DNA of 9,891 bases from CAZVJA01 sp964626885 (GCA_964626885.1 CAZVJA010000203.1:1-9891); one strand, 5' to 3'; counted from the stretch's first letter, positions 1 to 7,301 are shown. Notes: generated from the letters alone by a model not told the origin. Numbers and translations are program-made.

Positions 1-23
1 CTCCAGCAATCGGAGAATCTTGC

Positions 24-1379
24 ATGGCATTGGAACGTGGAAGCCTGTCCCGACGTGGATTCAGGGATCGATCTCTGTTCGCCCTCACGGCGGGCGCGGG
101 CCTGCCGCTCTGGTACGCCCGCGAGGTCGCCGCGGAGCAGAGCGAGAAGGAGGCCGACACGCGCCGCGGCCCGAACGACCAGATCGACCTGGCGGCCATC
201 GGCGTGGGCGGGCAGGGCACCGGCATCATGAAGTGGGCCAAGCGCAAGCCCAACGTCAAGTTCGTGGCCGTCTGCGACGTGGACGCGAATCGACGCAAGA
301 AGGCCGCGGCCGAGGTCGGCAAGGGCTGTCGCGAGTACGCCGACTTCCGCGAGCTGCTCGACAAGGAGAAGCTCGACGCCGTGACGGTCGGCACGGTGGA
401 CCACTGGCACGCCCTGACTTCCATCGCCGCGATGAAGCACGGCTGCGACGTCTACTGCGAGAAGCCGCTGACCCTGACCATCGAGGAGGGCAAGGCGATG
501 GTCAAGGCGGCGCGGAAGTATGACCGCGTCTTCCAGACCGGCAGCCAGCAGCGGTCCGACGCGCGCTATCGCCTGGCCTGCGAGCTGGTCCGCAACGGCC
601 GCATCGGCAAGGTGCACACCGTCGAGGCCCGGATCGGCGACAACCCGATCGGCGGCCCGTTCCCGGAGACCTCGGTGCCGGAGGGCCTGGACTGGAACTT
701 CTGGAAGGGCCCGACCGCGGACGTCCCCTACGTCAAGGAGCGCTGCCACTACGAGTTCCGCTGGTGGTACGAGTATTCCGGCGGCAAGATGACCGACTGG
801 GGCGCCCACCACGTCGATATCGCACAGTGGGCCATCGGCATGGACAATTCCGGGCCGACCGAAATTGAAGGATTGAAAGCGGTACATCCCGTACCGTTCA
901 AAGACGGCTACCCAACAGTCGACAACGAATACAACACAGCGACCGAGTTCCAGATCCGTTGCCTCTTCCCGAATGGCGTTGAGTTGCTCATCGTGCATGG
1001 GTCACCGGACGGAAACGGCATTCTGTTCGAGGGGACAAAAGGTCGTTTCCATGTCTCTCGCAGCGCGATGAAGGGAAAACCGGCTGAGGATTTGGAGAAG
1101 AACCCGATTTCGGATGATCTGATTACGAAGCTTTACAAGGGGAAGAAGCCGGGGAACCATATGGGGAACTTCTTCGAATGCGTAAAGAGCCGCGAACTCC
1201 CCATCTCCGATGTCTACACGCACCATCGCGCGATCACGACCTGCCATCTGGCGAATATTGCCATCCGTCTCGGCAGGAAGATTCAATGGAATCCCGAAAC
1301 CCAGCAGATTGTGGGAGACAAGGACGCTCAGAAGTGGCAATCCCGCGAGCAGCGGAAAGGCTACGAGATTAACGTCTGA
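24..1379 (+). CDS. Tat-exported Gfo/Idh/MocA-family NAD(P)-dependent oxidoreductase
   Basis: 451 aa. Residues 1-37 form a twin-arginine signal (SRRGF at 9-13, then a hydrophobic stretch), so the protein is probably exported folded. The Rossmann dinucleotide site is AIGVGGQGTG (58-67), followed by the acidic end of beta-2, VCDVD (83-87). CEKPL (145-149) carries the family EKP lysine, and TDWGAHHVDIAQW (257-269) holds the paired histidines of the C-terminal domain seen in many planctomycetal members. Family members oxidise or reduce sugars, inositols or their derivatives; the substrate here cannot be read from sequence. ATG 24 is chosen because GGAG at 12-15 lies 8 bases upstream and the Tat motif follows. 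The frame is open to the window edge, so a longer start cannot be excluded. Odd: codons from about 81 to 815 almost all end in G or C, while both ends of the gene use mixed third bases (see findings). Confidence 0.93.
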   Translation: MALERGSLSRRGFRDRSLFALTAGAGLPLWYAREVAAEQSEKEADTRRGPNDQIDLAAIGVGGQGTGIMKWAKRKPNVKFVAVCDVDANRRKKAAAEVGKGCREYADFRELLDKEKLDAVTVGTVDHWHALTSIAAMKHGCDVYCEKPLTLTIEEGKAMVKAARKYDRVFQTGSQQRSDARYRLACELVRNGRIGKVHTVEARIGDNPIGGPFPETSVPEGLDWNFWKGPTADVPYVKERCHYEFRWWYEYSGGKMTDWGAHHVDIAQWAIGMDNSGPTEIEGLKAVHPVPFKDGYPTVDNEYNTATEFQIRCLFPNGVELLIVHGSPDGNGILFEGTKGRFHVSRSAMKGKPAEDLEKNPISDDLITKLYKGKKPGNHMGNFFECVKSRELPISDVYTHHRAITTCHLANIAIRLGRKIQWNPETQQIVGDKDAQKWQSREQRKGYEINV

Positions 1380-1380
1380 T

Positions 1381-1403
1381 CGGCGCGATCTCCGCCGCTT
1401 TTT
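1381..1403 (+). terminator. Likely intrinsic terminator of the oxidoreductase gene
   Basis: Two bases after the TGA stop there is a perfect 5-bp GC stem, CGGCG (1381-1385) with CGCCG (1393-1397). The loop is 7 bases, and C then five T (1399-1403) follow. The stem is short but all G-C and the T run is in the right place. Nothing equivalent is seen for the opposite strand, where the importer operon ends. Confidence 0.5.
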
Positions 1404-1458
1404 GGTGCAGTTGGCATGACGGGATTGCTGACGCGGATGTTCCCCGCGCGAGGATCGT

Positions 1459-2457
1459 TTATTTTACGTCCCGCAGAAACTTCGTCGTGAAAGCCTGTGC
1501 GGGATCGACCTGATTCGGCTTCAGCGCTTCCACTTCCACAAGTTGATCCGCGAGCGTCTTCCATCGGGTCTCCGTCATCGATCCGAGACGGTCGAGGGGC
1601 GTCGCTGTATCGATGCAGAGCGGCTTGAGAGTGCGGACACCGTAATCGAGCACGTCACCTCCCATTTGCGGATTGACGGAGTTGATGTGGCGGTTGGTCT
1701 CGCCGGGATCGTCGAGATATTTTCTCCATCCGCGCACTGAGGCCGCGACCATTTTCTTCACCATCTCGGGTGAAGAATGAATGGTCTCGGCATGTGTAAT
1801 GAGCAGGCTCGTGTAGGGGTTGTAGCCGAGGTCTGAAAGAAGCAGGCAGGCGGGATCTCCCCCTTGTTGCTCGACGACAAAAGGTTCGCTGAAGACGTAC
1901 GCCTGCTGGGCGAAGGTTTCATTATTCAAAAAGTGAGTCACGCCTCCCGAGTAAGGGACGAACTGCACATTTTCGAGTGGTGCGTGCTTACGGAGATAAG
2001 CTGCCCAGGGAGCGCTGCTCGATAAGGCCAGTGTTATATTCTTCAAGTCATTGAAAGTGGTAATTCCAGACTTGCGGTGGACCAGCAGACAGCGCGGGCT
2101 GGTTTGAATTGGAGCCATTACCGCCACAACGTCGGCTTCCGCAGCGCGAGCCAGAAGTACGCGGTCGGCGTTTTCAATGCCGAATGTCATCGATTTTCGC
2201 GCGACCTGTTGAATCACCGGTGAGTTCGGGCCGCCCGGAATGATGTTTACATCCAGCCCGGCCTCCCGGTAGTAGCCGTGCACGAGCGCGGCGTAGTAGC
2301 CCCCGTGCTCCGCTTCCGGATACCAGTTCAGGAGCAACGTCACACGTTCGATTTTTTCTGCGGAATCGTCGCTGTCGGGTGTACTCTGAGAACAGGCGGG
2401 GAACAGGACCGCCAATATCACGCAGATGGCTAAGGAAGTCGATCGGCGTGGAGTCAT
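1459..2457 (-). CDS. ABC importer substrate-binding lipoprotein, NMT1/THI5-like (SsuA/TauA/ThiY class)
   Basis: 332 aa. The N-terminus is a lipoprotein signal: MTPRR, hydrophobic residues 9-20, then LFPAC with the presumed lipidated Cys at 22. The -3 residue is F rather than the usual L, so the lipobox is slightly unusual. The mature part opens with LLLNWYPEAEHGGYYAAL (41-58) and GYYREAGLDV (61-70), the characteristic start of NMT1/THI5-like periplasmic binding proteins for thiamine pyrimidine precursors, sulfonates, nitrate and similar solutes. The opening resembles ThiY-type pyrimidine binders, but this does not fix the substrate. It is the last gene of the operon, 62 bases after the permease stop. 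GGAG at 2469-2466 lies 8 bases before the ATG. It should deliver ligand to the permease encoded at 2520-3308. Confidence 0.88.
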   Translation of the reverse strand: MTPRRSTSLAICVILAVLFPACSQSTPDSDDSAEKIERVTLLLNWYPEAEHGGYYAALVHGYYREAGLDVNIIPGGPNSPVIQQVARKSMTFGIENADRVLLARAAEADVVAVMAPIQTSPRCLLVHRKSGITTFNDLKNITLALSSSAPWAAYLRKHAPLENVQFVPYSGGVTHFLNNETFAQQAYVFSEPFVVEQQGGDPACLLLSDLGYNPYTSLLITHAETIHSSPEMVKKMVAASVRGWRKYLDDPGETNRHINSVNPQMGGDVLDYGVRTLKPLCIDTATPLDRLGSMTETRWKTLADQLVEVEALKPNQVDPAQAFTTKFLRDVK

Positions 2458-2519
2458 GCAATGCTCTCCGGTTCATCCGGCTGGTTTGTTCTCGGTTGTG
2501 CCGGCCATCGAATGAAGTT

Positions 2520-3308
2520 TCAGTGATCGGCCGGTTCATCATACCAGCGGCGAAGAATCGTGGAACCAACGATCGAGACACAGCCGAAAACGAGAATTCC
2601 GAGCAATGTGGAAGCTCCCACGGCGGCGAAGAGCGCGGCTGTTTTTATCTGGTCTTTTCCGTGAAGCACCAAATACCCCAGCCCGAATTGTTGGCTCCCG
2701 TATCCCGCGAAGAACTCTCCCACGATGGCACCGATGACCGATAGACCTGCGGACGTCTTCGCTCCTGCTACCAGATAAGGCACGGCGTGTGGTAAACGAA
2801 GTTTTGTCAGGGTTTGCCAGCGTGTCGCCCGATAGAGCCGAAACAATTCTAGTAGTTCCGGGTCGATGACGGTAAGTCCCGCCGTGGCGTTGGCCAGGAT
2901 CGGAAACAGACTGATGATGAACGACACGACGACGACGCTCGGAAACCCATAGCCGCACCAGATGATTATCAACGGCGCCACGGCGATCATCGGCACCGTT
3001 TGTAGAAAAATCGCGTAAGGATACAAACTCCTGCGAATGAGTTTTGACTGAGAGAACAGGCAGCCTGTCAACGTGCCGGCGATCAGACTCAACAGGAAAC
3101 CACAGACTGCAGCAGCGGCCGTTCGCCCTGTCGCGGTCAGAAGTGCCGATCGATTCTCGACAGCCGCCTCGAATACGGCCGATGGTTTCGGCAGAAGATA
3201 TGCTGGGATATTTCCGAGTACCACCGCAAATTCCCATACGCTCAAGACAAGTATAAAAAGCGCCAAGGGGGGGCCGGCCGAAGACATCCATCGGGGAAGA
3301 CGATTCAT
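2520..3308 (-). CDS. ABC importer permease, BPD_transp_1 family (SsuC/TauC/ThiX-like)
   Basis: 262 aa, the normal length for this class. About six hydrophobic segments are visible: 12-32, 62-86, 97-119, 121-145, 175-200 and 224-248. The cytoplasmic EAA-type loop that docks the ATPase lies at about 151-180 (ELLELFRLYRATRWQTLTKL followed by RLPHAVPYL). The ATG (3308-3306) overlaps the ATPase stop in an ATGA arrangement, indicating translational coupling. It probably acts as a homodimer in the inner membrane. No substrate can be deduced from the sequence. Confidence 0.92.
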   Translation of the reverse strand: MNRLPRWMSSAGPPLALFILVLSVWEFAVVLGNIPAYLLPKPSAVFEAAVENRSALLTATGRTAAAAVCGFLLSLIAGTLTGCLFSQSKLIRRSLYPYAIFLQTVPMIAVAPLIIIWCGYGFPSVVVVSFIISLFPILANATAGLTVIDPELLELFRLYRATRWQTLTKLRLPHAVPYLVAGAKTSAGLSVIGAIVGEFFAGYGSQQFGLGYLVLHGKDQIKTAALFAAVGASTLLGILVFGCVSIVGSTILRRWYDEPADH

Positions 3309-4114
3309 TCGGTATCTTCTCCCCGCAAGTGGGCGCTCACCTGTGCCGCCAGCCGCGCGAACGCCGCGTCGCCGCGAATCTTATGAGAACGGGGGAATTC
3401 AAACGGCACTTGCACTTCATGCGTGAATCTTCCCGGGCTGGGGCTCATCACAAGAATGCGCTGGCTCAGAAACACCGCTTCGGAAACGTTATGTGTGACA
3501 AACACGCCCGTCCAACGTTGCTGCCGCCAGATGCGGGAAACTTCTTCGTTGAGCTGTTGACGAAGCACGTCGTCAAGCGCTCCGAATGGCTCGTCGAGCA
3601 GCAGCAGTTCCGGCGCCGTCACCAGTGCCCGCGCGAGTGAGACCCGCATCCGCATTCCGCCGGAGAGCATCCGCGGAGTTTTTCGACCGTCGACCACTGA
3701 GAGGCCGACGAGTTGCAGGCTCTTGCCGATCAATTCTTGCTGATCGGTATTCGCAACTCCATGCAACTCCATCGGCAGCCGAATATTGTCGACTGCGCTG
3801 CGCCATGGGAGGAGCCGATGATCCTGAAAGACAAAGCCGGTCCGATCCTCTTGGGGCGTTGTGGATGTTCCGTTCGGAACAGGAAGCGACAAACTTCCCT
3901 GCGAGGGAGCAAGCAAGCCTGCGATGAGGCGCAGCAGCGTCGATTTTCCACAGCCGGAGGGGCCGACAATCGAGACAAACTCCCCTTTGGCGAGCGAGAA
4001 AGAGAGATTTTTCAGCGCTGCGAAACCGCTGGGAAATGTCACGCCGAGGTCAGACGCGCGAAGATACAGCTCCTTGTCATCCGCAGCTCGGTCCGAGGAC
4101 ATGCCATTTCCCAT
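3305..4114 (-). CDS. ABC importer ATPase, SsuB/TauB/ThiZ-like
   Basis: 269 aa from ATG 4114, or 265 aa from ATG 4102. Numbered from 4114: Walker A GPSGCGKST at 51-59, Q-loop FVFQDHRLLPW at about 94-104, signature LSGGMRMR at 150-157, Walker B LLLLDEPFGALD at 170-181, and the switch histidine in VTHNVSEA at 208. LSGGM in place of LSGGQ is normal in this subfamily. The reading frame stays open up to 4351, but those 79 extra residues look non-coding (low complexity, no family similarity) and would overlap the divergent DUF1499 gene. The choice between 4114 and 4102 is open: a TATAAT box at 4121-4116 would put the transcript start at or after 4114 and favours 4102, which has GGGA 6 bases upstream. 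First gene of the importer operon. Confidence 0.9.
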   Translation of the reverse strand: MGNGMSSDRAADDKELYLRASDLGVTFPSGFAALKNLSFSLAKGEFVSIVGPSGCGKSTLLRLIAGLLAPSQGSLSLPVPNGTSTTPQEDRTGFVFQDHRLLPWRSAVDNIRLPMELHGVANTDQQELIGKSLQLVGLSVVDGRKTPRMLSGGMRMRVSLARALVTAPELLLLDEPFGALDDVLRQQLNEEVSRIWRQQRWTGVFVTHNVSEAVFLSQRILVMSPSPGRFTHEVQVPFEFPRSHKIRGDAAFARLAAQVSAHLRGEDTE

Positions 4115-4115
4115 G

Positions 4116-4121
4116 ATTATA
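4116..4121 (-). promoter_or_regulatory. Candidate -10 box (TATAAT) of the importer operon
   Basis: On the minus strand bases 4121-4116 read TATAAT, an exact sigma70 -10 consensus, immediately before the first ATPase start codons. No good -35 hexamer is found 16-18 bases upstream, so this would have to be a weak or activator-dependent promoter. It may also be a chance match. Confidence 0.35.
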
Positions 4122-4202
4122 AAATCCGAGGCCGGGCGGCTCGGGGTCGATATCATTTTGGAAGGAGAAGAGACTATTCTCAATACCGAACTCTCATCGG
4201 AA

Positions 4203-4215
4203 GCCAGATCCTGGC
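4203..4215. repeat. Short perfect inverted repeat in the divergent importer/DUF1499 intergenic region
   Basis: GCCAG (4203-4207) and CTGGC (4211-4215) are perfect inverted arms around ATC. The element sits between the importer operon start and the DUF1499 start, where an operator would be expected. With 5-base arms it could easily be chance. The rest of this 166-base divergent region shows no other clear site. Confidence 0.25.
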
Positions 4216-4280
4216 GGTCCGTGCCAAATCCTATGCAATCCACTTGTAAATTCAGGTGCCGTGTGACGAGGAAGCGAATA

Positions 4281-4745
4281 ATGTGGCTGCTGTTGGCACT
4301 TCTGGCACTTCTTGTGCTGATCCCGATCGGTGGACTTGCGGTGCTGAGCATCCGTTCGCGTCAGGCGCCCACTTTGGGTGCCGTGGATGGGAGATTGCGT
4401 CCCTGTCCGAAGGGTTCCCAAAACTGCGTCTGCTCACAGTCGGAAGTGAACTCGATCGCTCCCATTCCATATTCCGGCAGCGCGGAAGACGCCCTTGCGA
4501 GAATGGAGTCATTGATCAATACCACTGCCGGTGGTTCTGTCGTGGAGCGGAGTCCGAACTATCTTCATGCCGAGTTTCGAACACGCTTGTTTCGGTTTAT
4601 TGACGACGTGGAGATTCTCGTCGATCAGGGCCGGGGAGTATTGCACGTCCGTTCGGCATCCCGAGTCGGAAAATCGGACCTTGGGGCGAACCGGGAACGG
4701 GTAGAATTGTTGCGAGAACGCTTCAAAGCCATGAAGGCAGAATAA
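4281..4745 (+). CDS. DUF1499 family protein with N-terminal membrane anchor
   Basis: 154 aa. Residues 2-23 are a single strongly hydrophobic helix (MWLLLALLALLVLIPIGG), an uncleaved anchor or signal. The DUF1499 domain follows: RLRPCPKGSQNCVCSQ (39-53, cysteines 42, 49, 51), then YLHAEFRTRLFRFIDDVEI (94-112) and VRSASRVGKSDLGANRERVE (123-142). Those last two blocks are the hallmark of the family, whose biochemical role is unknown. ATG 4281 is chosen because GAGGAAG (4268-4274) lies 6 bases upstream and the hydrophobic helix starts there. The frame is open back to 3861, but that part lies antisense to the ATPase gene. It stands alone on its strand, divergent from the importer and convergent with the phosphoesterase. 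Confidence 0.9.
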   Translation: MWLLLALLALLVLIPIGGLAVLSIRSRQAPTLGAVDGRLRPCPKGSQNCVCSQSEVNSIAPIPYSGSAEDALARMESLINTTAGGSVVERSPNYLHAEFRTRLFRFIDDVEILVDQGRGVLHVRSASRVGKSDLGANRERVELLRERFKAMKAE

Positions 4746-4751
4746 CTTCTG
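4738..4751. terminator. Hairpin spanning the DUF1499 stop codon between convergent genes
   Basis: CAGAA (4738-4742) and TTCTG (4747-4751) pair perfectly around TAAC, which contains the DUF1499 stop codon. The two convergent stop codons are only 7 bases apart, so a hairpin here could serve both transcripts. There is no T run on either side and the stem is A/T-rich, so it is a weak candidate. Confidence 0.2.
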
Positions 4752-4752
4752 G

Positions 4753-5238
4753 CTATACCAATTCCAGGAATTCGACGTCCAGCGTCGGCAGCGTTACGAG
4801 CGCTATGGTGTGCGGATTCGCGCGGTAGACCGCACCAGGGTTGAGGACCAATGTCCGACCTTCCGTATGGTGCTCACGAAGATGCGTGTGCCCATAGCAA
4901 ACGAGATCCCACTCTTGACCGGAGATGGTGCTGCGAAACAGCATGTAGTCGTCGCTATGAATCAGGGCCAGACGAAGCCCCTGCAATTCAATCGTTCCGA
5001 AACGACCGTGGCAGGTTTGTCCCGCCGTTTCGATGGCCTCCCGCAGCGAGTATTCGTCATGATCGACGTTTCCAAAAACGAAATGTGTCTTCCAGCGATC
5101 GAACAGCGGGACAATTTCCGGTGAGCCGATATCGCCACAGTGTAAAACGGCTTCGAGTTCATGTCGGCCAAGTACTTCCACGGCCTTGCGAGTGTTAGCC
5201 AGATGTCCGTGCGTGTCGCTGACAATTCCGATTTTCAT
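4753..5238 (-). CDS. YfcE/MJ0936-type metallophosphoesterase
   Basis: 161 aa, the usual length for this small calcineurin-like phosphodiesterase family. Metal-binding motifs appear in order: SDTHGH (7-12, D8 and H10), CGDIGS (34-39, D36), FGNVDHD (55-61, N57), LIHSDD (92-97, H94), YGHTH (115-119, H117 and H119) and NPGA (133-136). The complete set of ligands predicts an active two-metal phosphodiesterase or phosphatase, probably cytoplasmic as there is no signal peptide. The physiological substrate is unknown for most members. It starts 27 bases after the stop of the ABC exporter and is probably cotranscribed with it. No clear Shine-Dalgarno sequence precedes the ATG, so translation may depend on the upstream gene. 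Confidence 0.9.
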   Translation of the reverse strand: MKIGIVSDTHGHLANTRKAVEVLGRHELEAVLHCGDIGSPEIVPLFDRWKTHFVFGNVDHDEYSLREAIETAGQTCHGRFGTIELQGLRLALIHSDDYMLFRSTISGQEWDLVCYGHTHLREHHTEGRTLVLNPGAVYRANPHTIALVTLPTLDVEFLELV

Positions 5239-5265
5239 GAATTCGTCCGAGTGGCAGAGATTGTC

Positions 5266-7197
5266 TCAGGGGATCAGCGGGGTTTCCGCCAAATCGCGCT
5301 GCATCTGGATTTGCAGTTGAACCATTTCCCGGTACCGTCCGTCCGATTCCATCAGTTCGGCATGTGTGCCGGATTCAACAATACTGCCATGTTCCAGGAC
5401 CAGTATCCGGTCAGCATGGGCGATGGTACTTAGTCGGTGTGCGATGACAAAACAGGTGCGGTCTTGCATGAGCTGCGTGAGGCTCCGTTGAATCAGTCTC
5501 TCACTTTCCGTATCAAGGTTGCTGGTTGCTTCATCCAGAATCAGGATGCGCGGATCGGCGAGGACTGCTCGCGCAATGGCGATGCGCTGCCGTTGACCGC
5601 CGCTGAGCTTGACCCCTCGTTCGCCGATCAGAGTCTCATATCCGTCCGGAAGTCTGCGGATAAATTCGTCGGCATTCGCGATTTCGGCTGCGCGCCGAAC
5701 AGCTTGTTCTTCGGTTTGCCGTCTGGCATACGCAATATTTTCTCCGACAGTGCCGTCAAACAAGAAGACATCCTGCTCGACCACTCCCAACAATCCACGG
5801 TAGCTTTCCACGTCAATATCCCGCAGATCACGGCCATCGAGCAGGATTCGACCTTCAGTCGGATCATAGAAACGGGCGACCAGGTTGCAGAGGGTTGTTT
5901 TTCCGGCACCGCTCGGCCCGACGAGTGCCACCGTCTGCCCAGGCTCGACGGACAAATCAATTTTCTTGAGTGCCGGAGAAACGACACCCGGATATTGAAA
6001 AGTCACGTTCTGAAACAAAACTCGGCCAAGGACCGACTCTTTGCGAATCGGTGAAGAATTGGCCGAGGCTGGCATTTCACGCGGCTCAGTCAGCAGGTCA
6101 AGGACACGGTCGAGCGCGGCCAGGCTGTTTTGGAATGACGTGGCACTCTCCGCGAGCACCGCGAGCGGTTCCAGCAGCATCAGGAGGTAAACCAGGAACA
6201 TCATCAAATCGCCGAGCGTCAGCGTGCCATTGAGCACCTGCCAACCGCCGTAGAGCAACAGTCCTCCGCTGGCGAGTGGAATCAACGCTTCCCAGACCAT
6301 CTCAACAATCCGTGCCCACCACCAGACATGCAGTTCTTGTCGACCCATGAGGTTGTTGCCGCGCATGAACCGGCCGGTTTCGCTGTGGTGCCGAGCGAAT
6401 CCTCGGACGACACGCATTCCACCGAACGTTTCTGTCGCATGTGAATCGATTTGCTCACGGCGCGTGCGGATGTCGCGGTATTGGGGTCTAATGCGGCGAA
6501 TCCAGGTGCGATGGGTCACGAACACCAGCGGAACCAGCAGCAGCGAGCCGGTCAGCAGCCGCCAGTCGACCCAAGCCAGAACGCAGAGGCTCCCCAAAAG
6601 CTGGATCAATGCGCGCCATGGATTGTACAGCAATCCGAAAATCAGCTCCCCGACGCTGCCGGCATCTTCGCGAAGTACACTGGCAACGCCGCCCGATTTC
6701 AACTCCTGGACGCGATGCAGAGGAAGCCGGACGGCATGCTGAAACACCTGTCGTCGTACCGTGAGTTGCAACCTCTTTGTGGCTCGAGTCGCACTCCAGC
6801 GCCCTGCGATGTGAATCGCAATTCGCACACAGGAAAGAACGGTGACAGCCAGCGTGACGAACAGCAACAGTTGCCAGCGGTCGTTGGGGAGCAGTTCTCC
6901 CAAGCGCCCCGGCGGCAATGGCTTATCCGTGAGGACGTAGTCAACAATGAACTTCGTCGCGGCAGGCGGTACGAGGGCGATCAGCGTGGAGACCGTCAAT
7001 GTCCCCAGAGCGAATGTGATTCGCCCCCGCAAGCCGCGAGTCAATGCAAAAAAGCGAACGACCAGTTCCGTGGTGGAACGAACGCGTCGTCGTCGTTTGG
7101 TGGGCTCAGTCGTACTGCCGCTGGACCGAAACCGTTGACGCAACCCGTCAAGATACTCTCGGAAGCGCTGCCGACTCGAAGATCTTCGTGGTGTCAT
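5266..7197 (-). CDS. MsbA-like ABC exporter, fused transmembrane and ATPase domains
   Basis: 643 aa half-transporter, expected to act as a homodimer in the inner membrane. Residues 1-40 are an arginine-rich cytoplasmic extension (KRRRRVR at 34-40). The six-helix exporter domain spans about 58-350. The ATPase domain spans about 392-640, with Walker A GPSGAGKT (427-434), Q-loop VEQDVFLF (473-480), signature LSGGQRQR (531-538), Walker B ILILDEATSNLD (551-562) and switch His 587 in IAHRLSTIAHAD. Relatives flip lipids such as lipid A core or export drugs and peptides; sequence alone does not decide between these. GGAGG at 7214-7210 lies 12 bases before the ATG, slightly long, and a stable hairpin abuts it (see leader entry). 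Probably cotranscribed with the metallophosphoesterase 27 bases downstream. Confidence 0.93.
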   Translation of the reverse strand: MTPRRSSSRQRFREYLDGLRQRFRSSGSTTEPTKRRRRVRSTTELVVRFFALTRGLRGRITFALGTLTVSTLIALVPPAATKFIVDYVLTDKPLPPGRLGELLPNDRWQLLLFVTLAVTVLSCVRIAIHIAGRWSATRATKRLQLTVRRQVFQHAVRLPLHRVQELKSGGVASVLREDAGSVGELIFGLLYNPWRALIQLLGSLCVLAWVDWRLLTGSLLLVPLVFVTHRTWIRRIRPQYRDIRTRREQIDSHATETFGGMRVVRGFARHHSETGRFMRGNNLMGRQELHVWWWARIVEMVWEALIPLASGGLLLYGGWQVLNGTLTLGDLMMFLVYLLMLLEPLAVLAESATSFQNSLAALDRVLDLLTEPREMPASANSSPIRKESVLGRVLFQNVTFQYPGVVSPALKKIDLSVEPGQTVALVGPSGAGKTTLCNLVARFYDPTEGRILLDGRDLRDIDVESYRGLLGVVEQDVFLFDGTVGENIAYARRQTEEQAVRRAAEIANADEFIRRLPDGYETLIGERGVKLSGGQRQRIAIARAVLADPRILILDEATSNLDTESERLIQRSLTQLMQDRTCFVIAHRLSTIAHADRILVLEHGSIVESGTHAELMESDGRYREMVQLQIQMQRDLAETPLIP

Positions 7198-7213
7198 CGG
7201 CAGTGATCGCCTC

Positions 7214-7271
7214 CAATGGTTGCCAGTCGCAGCGGCAACATTGATTCAGTAGAGCACGAACCGGCTGGCAA
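7214..7271 (-). promoter_or_regulatory. Leader hairpin with competing arm before the ABC exporter start
   Basis: In the minus-strand leader, bases 7243-7234 pair with 7224-7214 to give ten base pairs with one bulged base (7218 or 7219) and a 9-base loop. The last pair uses the first G of the GGAGG Shine-Dalgarno (7214-7210). A third arm, TTGCCAG at 7271-7265, is perfectly complementary to CTGGCAA at 7226-7220, which is part of the hairpin's 3' arm, so two exclusive folds are possible. No T run follows, so it is not an intrinsic terminator. Whether it regulates translation is inference. Confidence 0.35.
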
Positions 7272-7301
7272 TTGTCGAAAGCAACGAAACTCGTTCATCG
7301 C

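Noticed and set aside
1432..1448. CGCGG/CCGCG hairpin as terminator of the importer operon
   Set aside because: On the minus strand no T run follows the stem; on the plus strand the T-rich stretch is too far away and a better terminator lies at 1381-1403.
3861..4280. N-terminal extension of the DUF1499 frame back to 3861
   Set aside because: This part lies antisense to the ATPase gene, carries no family similarity, and the true start at 4281 has a good ribosome site directly before a membrane helix.
4115..4280. TPP riboswitch upstream of the NMT1/THI5-type importer
   Set aside because: The conserved thi-box blocks (CUGAGA and the CUGAUCUGGAUAAUGCCAG region) are not present on the minus strand here.
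4115..4351. N-terminal extension of the ATPase frame to 4351
   Set aside because: The extra residues are Ser/Arg-rich without family similarity and would overlap the divergent DUF1499 coding sequence.
4760..4772. AATTCC-A-GGAATT inverted repeat near the convergent gene ends
   Set aside because: A one-base loop cannot form an RNA hairpin of that stem and the site is within the phosphoesterase coding sequence.
7177..7188. Perfect 12-base palindrome CGAAGATCTTCG near the exporter start
   Set aside because: It lies in coding sequence, and a 12-base palindrome is expected about twice by chance in 10 kb.
2428..7197. Shared MTPRRS start of the binding lipoprotein and the ABC exporter suggesting a duplicated 5' end
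   Set aside because: Codons differ and similarity stops after about eight residues; a short basic start is common, so this looks like coincidence.
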